Origin: Tubiluchus corallicola
Lineage: Eukaryota > Priapulida > Priapulimorpha > Priapulimorphida > Tubiluchidae
DNA length: 64,000 nucleotides
Reading direction: 5' to 3'
Assembly: GCA_030141605.1 (NCBI GenBank)
Contig: JAQGDQ010000425.1
Location: 1-64,000, forward strand
The stretch's first letter is position 1; each line of letters opens with the position of its first letter. The translations under genes were made by a program, and so were the position numbers. The notes below the pieces were generated by a model. The model saw only the letters and a program-made list of their open reading frames with translations, ran no database searches and was not told the origin of the DNA. Shown here piece after piece: positions 34,301-45,282 of the stretch.

Positions 34301-35295
34301 TGTTATGGCTGCTGTTGCTGGTACCGCCATTGCCGTTCCTAAAATTACTACCGTTTCCTTGCCAAAAACAGTATGAATAACTCAGAATAAATCATTAAAA
34401 TGTATAACAATAATGTATATCATTACATTCATAAATATCTATGTGTAACTAATAATATTGTAAACATGTGTATATGTTCACATATATAGATATGAACCTT
34501 ATTACCAAGATTCTTAAGTTTGTACATTTCGTAAAATTCTTAGGGAAATAACCAGGGAAAATGAACTTTTTCTGTAACTTAGGGAATACGTGACAGAAAG
34601 AACTTTTATTATGCTTCCATCGCAACAACACCTTAATATAGAGTAGGCCTATAAATCAACAGGCATAGCAGCAACAACAACAATAATAACAATAACAAAT
34701 AATGTATGACAAAATTATTATAGCATGCGTTAATGACAAAATGTAATTATGTGGTAGCAATAGCAGCAGCAGTAGCAACAACAGTGACATTGATAACAAC
34801 AGCAGTTTACTAGTAATGGTAATGGTGACAACAATGCAAAACAAGCTAAACAACAGCAGTGGTGGTAATGGTGGTAACTATGATATTTGCTTTTTTAGCT
34901 TTGTGCACGGATATTATGATACACTTCATGATGACAAATGGCACTTCATCTGTACTACTTGGAGAAATTCCGATGGACGGACACAAATATACGTAGATGG
35001 AGTCTCAGTTGGCACTGGCTACCTTTTTGCTGCAACACAGATTGAAAAGGGCAAGCAGCTTGTCTTTGGCCAAGAAGTGGACCCTCATGGATTTGACTCA
35101 ATTCAAGCTTTCAAGGGAAAAATTGCTGGTTGGAATTTCTATGATCGCGCACTGGCGGCAGAAGAAATCAAACACTTGTTTCAATATTGTTACCATAGCG
35201 GTGGAAACCTGTGGAAGTGGGGTGACATCAAGACTGGAGGTTTGCATGGTAGTGCTCATCTCAGCAATGATACACCTTCTTGTTTCGGTTTTTAA
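31322..35295 (+). CDS. Secreted apple/PAN-like plus pentraxin-like protein
   Basis: Coding exons: 31,322-31,684, 33,189-33,234, 33,800-34,034 and 34,899-35,295; the phases match and give 346 aa. I chose the ATG at 31,322; it begins a signal peptide with core INFLLILICLIAGSYS. Residues about 60-121 contain five Cys in an apple/PAN-like pattern (ECAISCAEDETCRSI, then QCDLL). From about 142 a pentraxin fold is visible: FPFKSDADYY, FCGWVK, then WHFICTTWRN, YVDGVSV, FGQEVDPHG, FKGKIAGWNFYDRAL and EEIKHLF. Cys170 and Cys233 match the conserved pentraxin disulfide. The signature HxCxSW is altered (Phe for His), and GQEVD keeps the Glu and Asp but not the Gln of the GQEQD calcium site in C-reactive protein. 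An extra Cys-containing tail follows. Likely a calcium-dependent extracellular lectin or immune recognition molecule; the function is inferred. AATAAA lies at about 35,673. Confidence 0.82.
33050..33122. repeat. (GT/GC)n microsatellite
   Basis: Alternating GTGTGCGC purine-pyrimidine sequence lies just upstream of exon 2 of the apple-pentraxin gene. Such tracts can adopt Z-DNA. Confidence 0.9.
33661..33735. repeat. Local direct repeat, copies in intron 2 and the 3' flank
   Basis: A block with TCATCATCAT, then ATTGATTTGTTATGTTAAT, then AGCTTATAAAAGCTGGCACA recurs nearly unchanged at about 35,500-35,572, downstream of the same gene. A second short repeat (GAGGCGCATTTTGTAGCACA) occurs twice at about 35,457 and 35,580. 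This is a small dispersed element or local duplication. Confidence 0.75.
34178..34320. repeat. Imperfect (TTG/CTG)n tract
   Basis: A degenerate trinucleotide tract in intron 3 of the apple-pentraxin gene, giving poly-Leu and Ala/Thr-rich shadow frames on the two strands. A complementary-type CAA/CAG-rich stretch lies at about 34,640-34,860 in the same intron. Confidence 0.85.
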
Positions 35296-35731
35296 GCGGC
35301 AAGATGTTGAGGAGAAAGAAGAGCTTTTCGATTAAAGCAACCTAACTCACTCAAGAATTATCGCATTCTGTTGTGTTCAGATTTTCGAAACTAACGATAT
35401 TAATCAGTTTTCACATTTTTCATGTTTATCTTATGCTGACGGGCATGTATAACCTGAGGCGCATTTTGTAGCACAATACCTTTATCCTCGTCGTCATCGT
35501 CATTGTCATCGTCATCATCATCATCATTGATTTGTTATGTTAATTTTATAGCTTATAAAAGCTGGCACAGTATAAACTTGAGGCGCATTTTGTAGCACAA
35601 TGCCTTAAATCTCCATTGGTCGGCCCTTTCACATTTTAGTCAGATTATCTTTGCCCTTGTGTTCGTGATTATAATAAATTTTGATGATGTGATTATATTA
35701 AATATATATATATGCAAGAGCAAAGATATAA

Positions 35732-35987
35732 ATATATTCTGTATGCGTAGATATGAATCTACGCATACAGAATTTCAGCTCACTGATAATTATGGCGGTA
35801 AAGCTCTTATACACTTGTAAACTGTAGGTAAAATTTAACACTCCTAGCTAAAGGGAAAACCTGCTGTTTAGTTATAAATCAGCAAGTTCGGACTTATTTC
35901 AATTGTACTGCCATAATAATGGAAGCTTGTCGCTTGCTTAAACAATTGCAAAGGAGACTGACCTCCTTAAAATCAGTGACGCAGGTA
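35732..35987. repeat. 255-bp dispersed repeat, copy 2
   Basis: Same element as 25,931-26,185, beginning with the same 17-base-arm hairpin and ending at TGACGCAGGTA. Here it is followed by unrelated sequence instead of LINE sequence, which defines both borders of the repeat. Confidence 0.85.
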
Positions 35988-38900
35988 GCGCGCAATACTT
36001 GTGCTGGAAATTCTGGAGGTGGCAATTTCTAGAAATCATACTGGCTGTTATTTTGACAGTTGCCACTATGATCGTGTTTGGGCTAGAGTTTTTGTAAAAG
36101 TCGTCTTGTATCTTACTTAGTCAGGCAGGGTAATAGATGCATTTATGTGAACTAAGGTCCGGGTTTGTGGTTATCACAACTCTTGACGACTAAAGATAAG
36201 TGTACTGGTTCTTCTATTATATAAATAGCTGTGCTTTTATCTTTATTATGATATACTATGAAAATCTAGAAAGAGGTTGTAATTGTGATTTCTTACTGGA
36301 AGAAAACATTGTTAACAATTGTGAATATAAATTGGAAGTAGTTGCTGGAGTATGGATTAATACTTGCATTTGCAAAAGATTTGGATTACATTTACTTCTT
36401 ACAAATTTCTAAGTTGGACCCTGTTTAAATGGAAACAAATGAGTTTAACTGAGCGTTTCTCTCGATGTTTATTTTGGTTGTAATGAAGTGTGAACTCACC
36501 TTTGGAATATTGAAATTTAGATCTAGCTAAAGTGTACGGAAATAAGTTGTAACTTTTAGTTATCCTTATTAAAAACATTCATTGGAAAATAAAGTTGAAG
36601 TAAAATCTGTGAAAGGTTAAATAAAAGCTTTAAAGATTAAGAGAAATCAAAATTCTGACATTGTATTTAAAGACTGTTTTTCAACTGATTAGCTGAGTCA
36701 TGTCTACTCTCTGTTTCCATGTATAAACAGCATTCAAAACAGTCATTCAAATTATAACATCTACTTAGAATTTATTATGCTACACATGTATATCATATAT
36801 AGTAATTAGTTTAGTATTTAAGCTATACCAATTGCTTGCGCAAAATACTACCGGGTGTAATTTGAATAATTATTTTGTTTAAACAGAAATTCTTGTTTCT
36901 ACTTTCATTTTTAGCATTTATTTGACTAAAATGGCCGCAACGTTAAATTGGTAAAGAACCGGAGTATAAAACAAATAAAAACACAACCGTTCACGCCTTT
37001 TCAAAATTAACTCTCTGACATTAGCCGTGTCTGCTTCTGTGAGACGCAAATCACAAGGGGAGGAGGGTTTTTTACTCCCAGCAATGTCTTAATACAATAA
37101 TTGTTGAAAACTGTACAAAACCTTTTAATCAAAACAAACCTCACCCCACGCCACGTCACTAATTCTTATTATAGTATAATTCTTATTATTATTCTCGTTA
37201 TTGTTATTATTATTAGTAATTGTTGCTGTAGTAGTATAATAGTGTTAACTGAGCAATTAAAAGCATAAAAAGTCAGATGGCTTCAAACCACACCTGTGGT
37301 GTATCATCGGGTGAAGAAAAAAAAAGGGGGGAAACCACATAAAAATAAAATAATTGTTGGGCCTCCATTTTTCATTATTTTCACATAGAAATATCACACT
37401 TAAAAAGAATTTAGTCTAATTATTAAAACAATTATTAAACGTTAAGCTCAAATCATGTGTTCGTCCACACCTACTTCAATGCATTATATGCGATAGATGA
37501 AATTAGTAACAAGATATAGCACGCGACAGTTAACTACAATTTTACTAGTACACAAATGTGTTTGTAATGTAGAATTCAAGTTACACGCCATCAGATTTGT
37601 CTTAATTAAATTGCAATCCTACAATGAGTCATTTAAGCTGTTTTGTTTGAAGAAACTCAGGCATGATTAAAATCAAAGCATTGAAATTTAGCATTATTAA
37701 CATCAAAAATATGACTGGCAATGCCATGTTGTGATGATTATAAACTATGCTCTTTAAGCCAAATTTTTAAGGCGCGTCTGGCCCTCCTCCCCAAAAATAG
37801 AATTTGTCGCATGAGTTACAAGATGATTTTTAAACGCGACCGTTATTATTGAATTTGTGAGGAGTATCACTAGAGAAGTCTGATAATAACTTATTGAAGT
37901 ACTTGAATAGCAGTTTATATTTTGTAAACAGAGAGCTGAGGTCTCAAGACATAAGGTATCATTTATGGTACGACATAATTTTTAATTATTAATATTATTA
38001 TTATAATTGGAAATTTGAATAACCGAATTTTACTGATTTTGTTGGATTATCAGTAGATTTTGCTTTAAGTAGCCCTTTTTGAGGACATCTTCAAGATAAA
38101 TCAGTTTGGTTAATGAGGTTTTCATAGGGGATAATTTATCTTCTAAATGAATGTCGTCACCAATTTAATAGTGCTCTGAGGAACATGCCTTGTGTTAAGC
38201 TCAGTTTAATATTTGAGTTTAAACAGAGCTCAGCATTGGTTGGTTTTTGTATACTGGGGAAGACACAAGTATGGTTGAATGATTGTGAATGAAAACAGTG
38301 AAATGGCTAAAGAGGTTGAATTTTTAGTATCACATTCAGTTTTATAAGTAAATGCCTCTGCCTCTTTCTCTGATGTTTTTTCCGCACCCCTAGTTCTTAT
38401 ATCTTGTTAACCCCTAAGGGTGAGCGTTCTCTACCAGAAAGCGAATTCGAATTGGGTCTGAAAGATTTTCGAACAAGTTTTCGAACCAGTAGTAAAAAGT
38501 GGTCTTACAAATGTCATACATATCACTTGATTTTGTTCTGCAGTGAAAGCACTATTAGTTTGTTAAAAAAATTTGCACCAGGTTCCAAACAAGCCACTCA
38601 CAGGTCATAGCTCTCATTAACAAAATTCCAAAGACCAACCTTAAACAAACCAGCCGCAGACCAGATTTCGGAAGACCAGACCCAGGCAGACTAGACATAA
38701 AGGCCCTGGATGAAACAGACGACAGGCAGACCAGATTACTGATAGACTAGACCTGACCAGAGATAGCTGTTGCGTAGAAACAGCCTGACCAGACTAAGAG
38801 TTAGAGCTAACCAAACCCTGAAAAGACCCAACCACTGACCACGACTGAACCTTTGTTAGTTTTTTACATAATGCATTACTTTTGTTACGCAATTATTGTT

Positions 38901-39040
38901 CGATAACGAAGCAAAAATTGTTATGTAATAATTGTCACATAATTAAGCAAAATTTATTCCATAATGACAAATGGTTTGTTACAAAAGGCAGCATTTCAGT
39001 TAGATAATGCTGCATTGCTACATAATGAACCTCAACATTA
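35988..39040. other. Non-genic stretch
   Basis: No gene is recognised. It contains a diverged repeat at 38,414-38,595, matching 16,241-16,440, and a short CAGAC-rich stretch at about 38,640-38,850. A small E-box-like palindrome, CCACACCTGTGGTG, lies near 37,290. Confidence 0.45.
38414..38595. repeat. Diverged dispersed repeat, copy 2
   Basis: Shares ordered blocks with 16,241-16,440: a GAGCGTTCTCTACCAGAAA-type block, GAATTCGAATTG, then TTGATTTTG and TTCTGCAGT. It overlaps a 68-aa frame that has no domain and is probably incidental. Confidence 0.45.
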
Positions 39041-39077
39041 ACCTTGCGATCTACTGAGCTCAACGGCGTACTTACAT

Positions 39078-39720
39078 ACTTACTTGCTTGCTTGCTTGCT
39101 CGCTTGCTTACGTACGTACTTGCTAGTTTGTTTGCTTGTTTATTTACACACTCACTCACTCACTCACTCCCTCCCTCACTCACTCACTCACTCACTCACT
39201 CACTCACTCACTCACTCACTCACAAACTCAATCACTTACCTACTTACTTACTTACTCACTCACTCACTCACTCACTCACTCACTCACTCACTCACTCACT
39301 CACTAACTCAATCACTTACCTACTTACTTGCTTACTTACTCACTCACTCACTCACTCACCACTCACCACTCACCACTCACTCACTCACCTACCTACCTAC
39401 CTACCTACCTACCTATCTACCTACCTACCTACCTACCTAGCAACCTACCTACCTACTTTCCTACCTACCTACCTACCTACCTACCTACCTACCTACCTAC
39501 CTACCTACCTACCTACCTACCTACCTACCTACCTATCTACCTACCTACCTACCTACCTACGTACCTACTTACGTACCTACTTACGTACTTTACTTACTTA
39601 CTCACTCACTCACTCACTCACTCACTCACTCACTCACTCACTCACTCACTCACTCACTCACTCACTCACTCACTCACTCACTCACTCACTCACTCACTTA
39701 CTTACCTACTTACATACTTA
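39078..39720. repeat. Tetranucleotide microsatellite mosaic
   Basis: About 640 bases made of consecutive blocks of TTGC/TTAC, CACT, CCTA and again CACT repeats, with short interruptions. All three forward frames are open through most of it, giving Ser-Leu-Thr-His and Tyr-Leu-Pro-Thr repeats that should not be read as a protein. Confidence 0.97.
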
Positions 39721-39916
39721 AATATTTAGTTTATGCTGAGTTTTTACTACTAAAACTGTATTTTATAAAATTGATGACTTATAGAATTCAGATTCTCTAT
39801 TTTTTATTGCATTCACACCTTGTATCCAGTTTATTGCTGCTGTAGTTTTACATTTTAAAAACATCGTCTATAATATCAATAAACAACAAACAAAGAAATA
39901 AGTAACAAAGAATAAA

Positions 39917-39922
39917 TTTATT
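39917..39922 (-). terminator. Candidate poly(A) signal for the unrecognised minus-strand gene
   Basis: AATAAA on the minus strand, about 185 bases past the stop codon at 40,105. Overlapping AATAAA on the plus strand makes the signal partly palindromic. Confidence 0.45.
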
Positions 39923-40104
39923 GAAAGTATAAAAAACTCGGTATTTACAAGAAAATAAAATAATTTAAATATGACAAGATGCTGCTTCATCGCGAATCCT
40001 TGGGTGGCCTGGTGTGCTGGCCATTGGTCATTCAGGTCTATACCGTTCCTCTACCTCTTGATGGATTCCAGACTAACTCAGACCAAACATCTCCTTGCAG
40101 TGCA

Positions 40105-40707
40105 TTAGCAAAACGTTGGTGGATTGTCCCAGTCGCCAACTCTCTGCTCGGGACGACGAGGAGGTTTGGTGTCGAACATGAAGCCTACATGCCATGGAAC
40201 TTTCGGCTCAATAACGTGCGGAATGTAAGGATTTGTCTGTTCCAGGTGGACATCTTGTTCTGCTGTTGGTACTTCCGTTTCCTCCAAATCTCCAACCTCC
40301 ATGACACATATGTCTAGACCACAAGCGCATGGCAAACAATCCACATCTTTCCATCGTGACATGCTGTGAGATTTCATCCCAGATATAATCAAGTCAGTTG
40401 CCCTGGCTTTCACTCTCTTTAACAATTGTGCTTGAACGGCTCGCAGTCCCTCATCTTCAGTTGATCTATCGCTAGATGTTACTAGCTGAACCATTCTGAC
40501 AAATATTTTTCCAGCAAAGGAAGATCGAATGTATAATATAGGATGGGCAAGTCCCGATATGGTCACATCGACTATCTTCATTCTAACTCTTTTGAAGAAG
40601 TGCCGGAAGTGCGAACGAATCGTCCGCGAGGGAACTTTCCCCCGATATCCAGTTGGTGCAACCTTATTGCTCCTGACGTGTCTCTTAAAACGGTCAAGAG
40701 CTTCCAT
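40105..40707 (-). CDS. Unrecognised 200-aa protein with internal duplication
   Basis: The frame is a single open exon on the minus strand, visibly richer in GC than its AT-rich surroundings. An in-frame stop lies 18 bases upstream of the ATG and a candidate poly(A) signal lies about 185 bases past the stop. A splice-acceptor-like TTTTTCTTAG just before the ATG hints at a 5' UTR intron. I do not recognise the family. The protein is basic in its first half: residues 37-53 (FFKRVRMKIVDVTISGL) and 95-111 (LLKRVKARATDLIISGM) align with each other, 58 residues apart, so the core looks duplicated. A Cys cluster (CLPCACGLDIC, 124-134) and an acidic then Pro-rich tail follow. No signal peptide or membrane segment is evident. 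It could also be the last exon of a longer gene. Confidence 0.55.
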   Translation of the reverse strand: MEALDRFKRHVRSNKVAPTGYRGKVPSRTIRSHFRHFFKRVRMKIVDVTISGLAHPILYIRSSFAGKIFVRMVQLVTSSDRSTEDEGLRAVQAQLLKRVKARATDLIISGMKSHSMSRWKDVDCLPCACGLDICVMEVGDLEETEVPTAEQDVHLEQTNPYIPHVIEPKVPWHVGFMFDTKPPRRPEQRVGDWDNPPTFC

Positions 40708-40729
40708 AACTACTCGAAAGAACTAAGAA

Positions 40730-42849
40730 AAAGAAATATCGCTCGAAAAAAGCTGTTGAAAGAAGAATCGCTCTGTACGTCTTACTGAATTGCGCCCAGA
40801 AATATAACTGAGATTGTAGCTAAGTTACAAGAGTGCGTCAGTAATAGATATGACAAGGACAGTTGCTATGTTATACGCATTGTAGTAACAACGTAAACGC
40901 ATTACGTAATGTGGGCAGAAGGTATTGGCTAGTTATCTCGTAAAATTTAACATTTCTGGTTGATGATTTTTAAATAGCTACTGAAACGAATAGTACATAG
41001 AAATCTTGTTAGGATTAATGTACCCAGATCTTGCATGTCAGCATGTGTCTCATTTTTCTCTCATGCAACTCGAAATAACCATAAGCCGTTTTAGGCAGTA
41101 AAATCCGACAGTTTATCAACACCATCACAACTTGAGCTTATTTGATGAAATCTTCTCAGTTTTTTCCAAGAACATTTAAAAAGAAATGTCATTAACAAAC
41201 GTGTGATTTTCACACGTTATTATTCTGATAATAATATCTACGATATAACCTATATTTGCTGTAATGTTAAACAGGGCATTTACCCAAAGACGTTGTACTA
41301 CATTCAAGCAGCCAGTCAGTCAGTCAGTCAGTCAGCCAGTCAGCAACTTCTTTGAGTTCTTAATTGTTGATCTTAAAACTCTCTTTATTAACTATTGTGG
41401 TAGCTTGAATGAAAACCTACTGGTTTCTCATTGGCCACGGTTCGGATCCGTTTTCCAAGTTCAATTTCGCCATTAATGCGCAATTTTTAATAGCCAGTGT
41501 CTCAATATTGCGCTCTGGTTTATTATCTTTATGAGCAAGTTTGCCATTATCAAAGTTTATTTGTTAAGAGATTTGTCCTCAGCTTCCAGTAGATGGCGCT
41601 GAACAATGCCGAGACCATTGTGGAAAAACATCCACAAATTTAACTTCATTCGCGGACCATTTTATTTCAGCAAGTGCTCTGAAAGCGAAGAGTCATGTAG
41701 GCTAATTAGTTTTTGGGTTTTATTGAAGACTTGTTTCTTATGAACAATACATAGATATGCATAATTGCTGGTGAGAGCAACAATTGGTGCGTTGGAAATT
41801 AATAGAAATCCATTATTTAGATAGAACGTAGCTGAACGTGATAGATTTTGTAAGTGTGGTTAGAACTTGGAGAATTTTGTATCATATTTTACTGTATTGT
41901 CCTTATTTGAAAAAGGAGAAATATGGTTATTGGTTATTTAGGAAGGAGCTTTAGATGAACATCGTGTGAATTGGTTGTTATTCCATAATATTGATCGCGG
42001 AAAAAACTTCTTAGTGATATAATGGAAAAGCCTCATGAGATAGGAATGTCTAACTCTGTGCTTTTTTATTTTATTTTCAGCCGAGCAGCTTTGACTGTTC
42101 ACCTGATACAAAAAAGGTCTAAACACTGAACTAGAGTCGAAATAACAAAACTAGATAGCCTTTCATGCAGCAGTATTATACAGACTATGCAAGCTGTATC
42201 CATGGGAATGTATCAACTAAGCAATGTATCTTCATTCTTCAAGTCCATTATTACACAATGGCGGATTAAGGCTCTGCTGGCCCTAACGCATATTTTGATA
42301 AGTGGCCTGAAAATACAGATATTTTGGACTCATTGACGAAAGGAAAAAGTTAAACTTAGCAAAAGAAAATTTATTGCGTAAAAACTTAGAAAAACCAATT
42401 TTTTTACAATAATTACTATTGGTACACATGCCTAGCTCGACTTCGGTTTCCTTAGAATTTTTCCGTGAATATTTTGTGATAGCCTCATCTCCTGGCAGGA
42501 CCAACACTTGAATTTCTTAAATCTACTGCTAGATTTAGCAGATTTCATGGCTAACAAAAAGAGATTTTTCAGAGCTTCACTCATTTCTGCAGCCTTAGCA
42601 GCAGAAGGCTCATTGGCTTGGGAATATCGATGGCACTGGACAAAGTGAGTTTCTTTTCAATAATTTCCTACTGATGTCATTGAACTTTAACCTTACTATC
42701 ATTTGGTCATGCACCATTTGGTTCTCATTTATTTCATAGGAGCTACAATTTTTAGCCAAGATTTTCAATTTACCAATAAATTGTCAATGCTTTCATTAGG
42801 ACCCTGCTCTCTAGATCGAAAGACATAACTCTCATACACTAGGCTAGCA
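40730..42849. other. Non-genic stretch
   Basis: The left end may hold the 5' UTR and promoter of the minus-strand gene. A CAGT tract lies at about 41,308-41,345, and a short perfect hairpin (AACGTGTGA/TCACACGTT) at 41,199-41,219. No other gene is recognised. Confidence 0.4.
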
Positions 42850-43480
42850 GTGGGAGCAAAATACTGTTGTAAGTATTCTAAGCATATGCCCAATCCATCT
42901 TAAACGGCGTCTTTTTATTTTTCTTGTCCAAGGTTCTTCTTTGATTTTTTCATATAGATCTTTGTTTGAAATTTTCTTTGGTCATCTAATACCCAAAATG
43001 TTTCTGTAATTTCGCCTTTGAAACGCATCGATTTCAGCTTTATGATTTGCTTTTAATGTCCGAAGCTCAGAGTTATACAGGAATACAGTTTCAACTAAGG
43101 CTGAGAATATTTTAATTTTTGTTTCCAAAGAAATCTTCCTATTTTCAAAAACTTTTGTGAGTTTTGAGTAACCTGATAATGCCATTATCTTCCGTCTTGA
43201 TATGTCGTCCTCTGTTCCCAGCAGACTACCGAGATACTTGCATCTTTGCCATGATTCATCACCATGGCGTGTTATATGAAACACTTCAGTTTTATTTTTG
43301 TTTACAACGAGATCCATTCTGTTCAGTTTCTCCTCTATTGAGTTTTTTTATTTCATCTACTTCTTCTTTGTTTCTTGTAATCCATGCCACATCATCAGCA
43401 TAATGCATTGTCAACCAGTCTTCAAAATCTTTCATATACAGCTCATGCTCCGCAAGCTTTGACAACTACAGTTGTCACAC
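42850..43480 (-). pseudogene. Decayed LINE reverse-transcriptase relic
   Basis: Minus-strand translation shows the RT catalytic box HYADDVAWITRNKEEVDEI (about 43,405), then after a frame change NKNKTEVFHI, CKYLGSLLGTEDDISRRK, IFSALVETVFLYNSELRTL and IDAFQRRNYRNILGIR. This is followed by an in-frame TAG where a Trp codon is expected, then PKKISNKDLYEKI and RRRLRWIGHMLRI. At least one frameshift (about 43,335) and one nonsense mutation (about 42,980) are visible. It is a different LINE lineage from the copy at 27,946-30,000, and both ends are missing. Confidence 0.85.
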
Positions 43481-44029
43481 TGTCATCATGAGATGTACTA
43501 GGATCAGACATGCTTTACGCTAGAAGACGCTACAAAAGTAAACTGTGAAAGGCATTCCTTTAAAGAAAACCAATGATAGACTAAGGTTTCAAAGAAAAAC
43601 AAAGTAGAAGAGCTTTCAGCTCAAAAAACCATGTAGTTAACAACAAAAAGTGGTGTTATTTATCAACCATAAAGATAAAATTTTCGACAGATGTTCCAGT
43701 CTGAATAACATCCTATTCATTGTTTTGTCACATAAGTTACAATAAAAATACTAAACATTTATATACATAAAAATAAAGGAAAGCATTTTTTCATCACCTG
43801 AGAACTTCTTCAAATTTGTTTACACTTTTGCGGTCTGGATTTTTGGCTGTCTTTAAGACGTGTGCTTTGTTTGCCTAATGGTTAATCTGGCACTAATTTA
43901 TAGTTTTGTCAAATTTTGTTTATTTCGTATTTTTGCTGCTTCTACTATTGTTGATCTGCTAATATGGACGTCGAACGATGAACTTATTAATAAACTGTAC
44001 GATAACATGGTGATTTTACACATACGTTA

Positions 44030-44250
44030 TAAAGTGCGCTCGCATAATACTGAGCTGAACAGGTGAAAGTGCATTGTACAGTTCTATTCATAGGCACCAG
44101 ACCAACCAACCTACAGGTATTGTTATGACATCCACTTTAAACTAGGAAGCCCATAACATTACCTGCGATTGGTTGAGCAGTGGTTTCCTGTGGAAAGAAC
44201 GAACAATGCACTTTCACCTGTTCAGCTCAGTATTATGCGAGCGCACTTTA
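44030..44250. repeat. Foldback element with 48-base perfect arms
   Basis: The arms 44,030-44,077 and 44,203-44,250 are exact reverse complements (starting TAAAGTGCGCTCGCATAATA). Inside them a second imperfect inverted pair (CAGGTATTGTTATG and CATAACATTACCTG) extends the hairpin, leaving a small loop. The whole 221 bases therefore form one long imperfect palindrome, as in foldback MITEs. Confidence 0.85.
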
Positions 44251-45119
44251 CTGATGGAACCTCTGCTACACCAATCTTGCCGAGTGTGCACACGTAGCAG
44301 CTTCATCCTCAAAAGCAATCAGTTGCCGTTGTTGCAGTGAAACGTCCGGGTCGAACCGCGGAACAATACAATGCTATACTCGCCCCTCCTATGTTGACAA
44401 CTGTAGGATTAGCTAGTGTGCATGTTCGCCCTGTTGTCGACTGAGCGTTCTTACAATAACATAGCCCAGCAACACAAACAAACTGAAAAAGTCAAGATCA
44501 CGAATACAGTAAAGAATAAAGCGGCTACAGCAACTCATTTTTAAACATATTGCCAATTACTACATAATCATAGTGCTGTAGCTTGAATATGTACACTTAT
44601 GCTCCATCTGTGCACAGTTGGAGATACTGTGTAAACGAATGTGCGTTTTTTGTGGTTGTTGTACCAAGGTCCAGTTGCAGAAATTGGGGATGCCAAGGTC
44701 ATGAGCACTGGAGAAGGGCTGAGGATCTGAGGTTGTGGGTGCGAAGGTTTCGTCAAACATGCACGTTTGTCTACGTAGATCTCTACCTTGCTTTTTTTGT
44801 TTTGGTTTAATTTAACTGATCATTACAAACTTGCACAAACTATGGCTTCATTCACCCTATGCTTTTTTGTGTGTATGATTTTCCATGTATTATTAAGTTT
44901 ACAAAAGTATGAATTGGATGTGGCGGAAACATTCCGTCAAAATGTTTTTGGCAGGACTCAACAATCTAGAATCCGTTATCACATCAATGTTTTCTTTTAA
45001 TTGGAACTAACAAGTTATTTGTAAAACGCAATGACAAACTCCTGAAATAGATATTTACATATCATTTTTATTGTAAGACTATAAATCAGGTTTTTAAAAG
45101 TAATTTTTTGAGTCGAAAT
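44251..45119. other. Non-genic stretch with GC-richer patches
   Basis: The patches at about 44,260-44,450 (containing CGTCCGGGTCGAACCGCGG) and 44,585-44,785 are richer in GC than their surroundings. They could be promoter or exon sequence, but no protein domain was recognised on either strand. Confidence 0.35.
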
Positions 45120-45282
45120 AAAATTTTACTTTTACTTTCGCAATCTGTCAATAGGCGGCAGTACTGTAAGCGCTAATACTGACGTCATCGAACGAGGTGT
45201 GGTCGCCATCTTCTATGATATAGTGTTTAAATTATTTTCGTTTTCGGCTTTTGGAGTAAAGCTGAAGTACACAACCAAGGTA
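45120..45282 (+). promoter_or_regulatory. Candidate promoter and first noncoding exon, possibly of the Rho gene
   Basis: A perfect palindromic CRE, TGACGTCA (45,180-45,187), is followed by CGCCATCTT (45,204-45,212), which on the minus strand reads AAGATGGCG, the YY1-type initiator common in housekeeping promoters. About 70 bases further is a donor-like AACCAAG/GTATTA. The first Rho coding exon begins with an acceptor at 53,173, so a distant 5' exon must exist. This is the best candidate I see, but the link across about 8 kb is inferred. Confidence 0.35.

Noticed and set aside
34070-34380. Ala/Thr-rich and Leu-rich frames
   Set aside because: Opposite strands of a TTG/CTG trinucleotide tract inside an intron.
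39044-39729. 225-aa Ser/Leu/Thr/His and Tyr/Leu/Pro/Thr repeat protein
   Set aside because: Tetranucleotide microsatellite open in all three frames. No regulatory or splice context.
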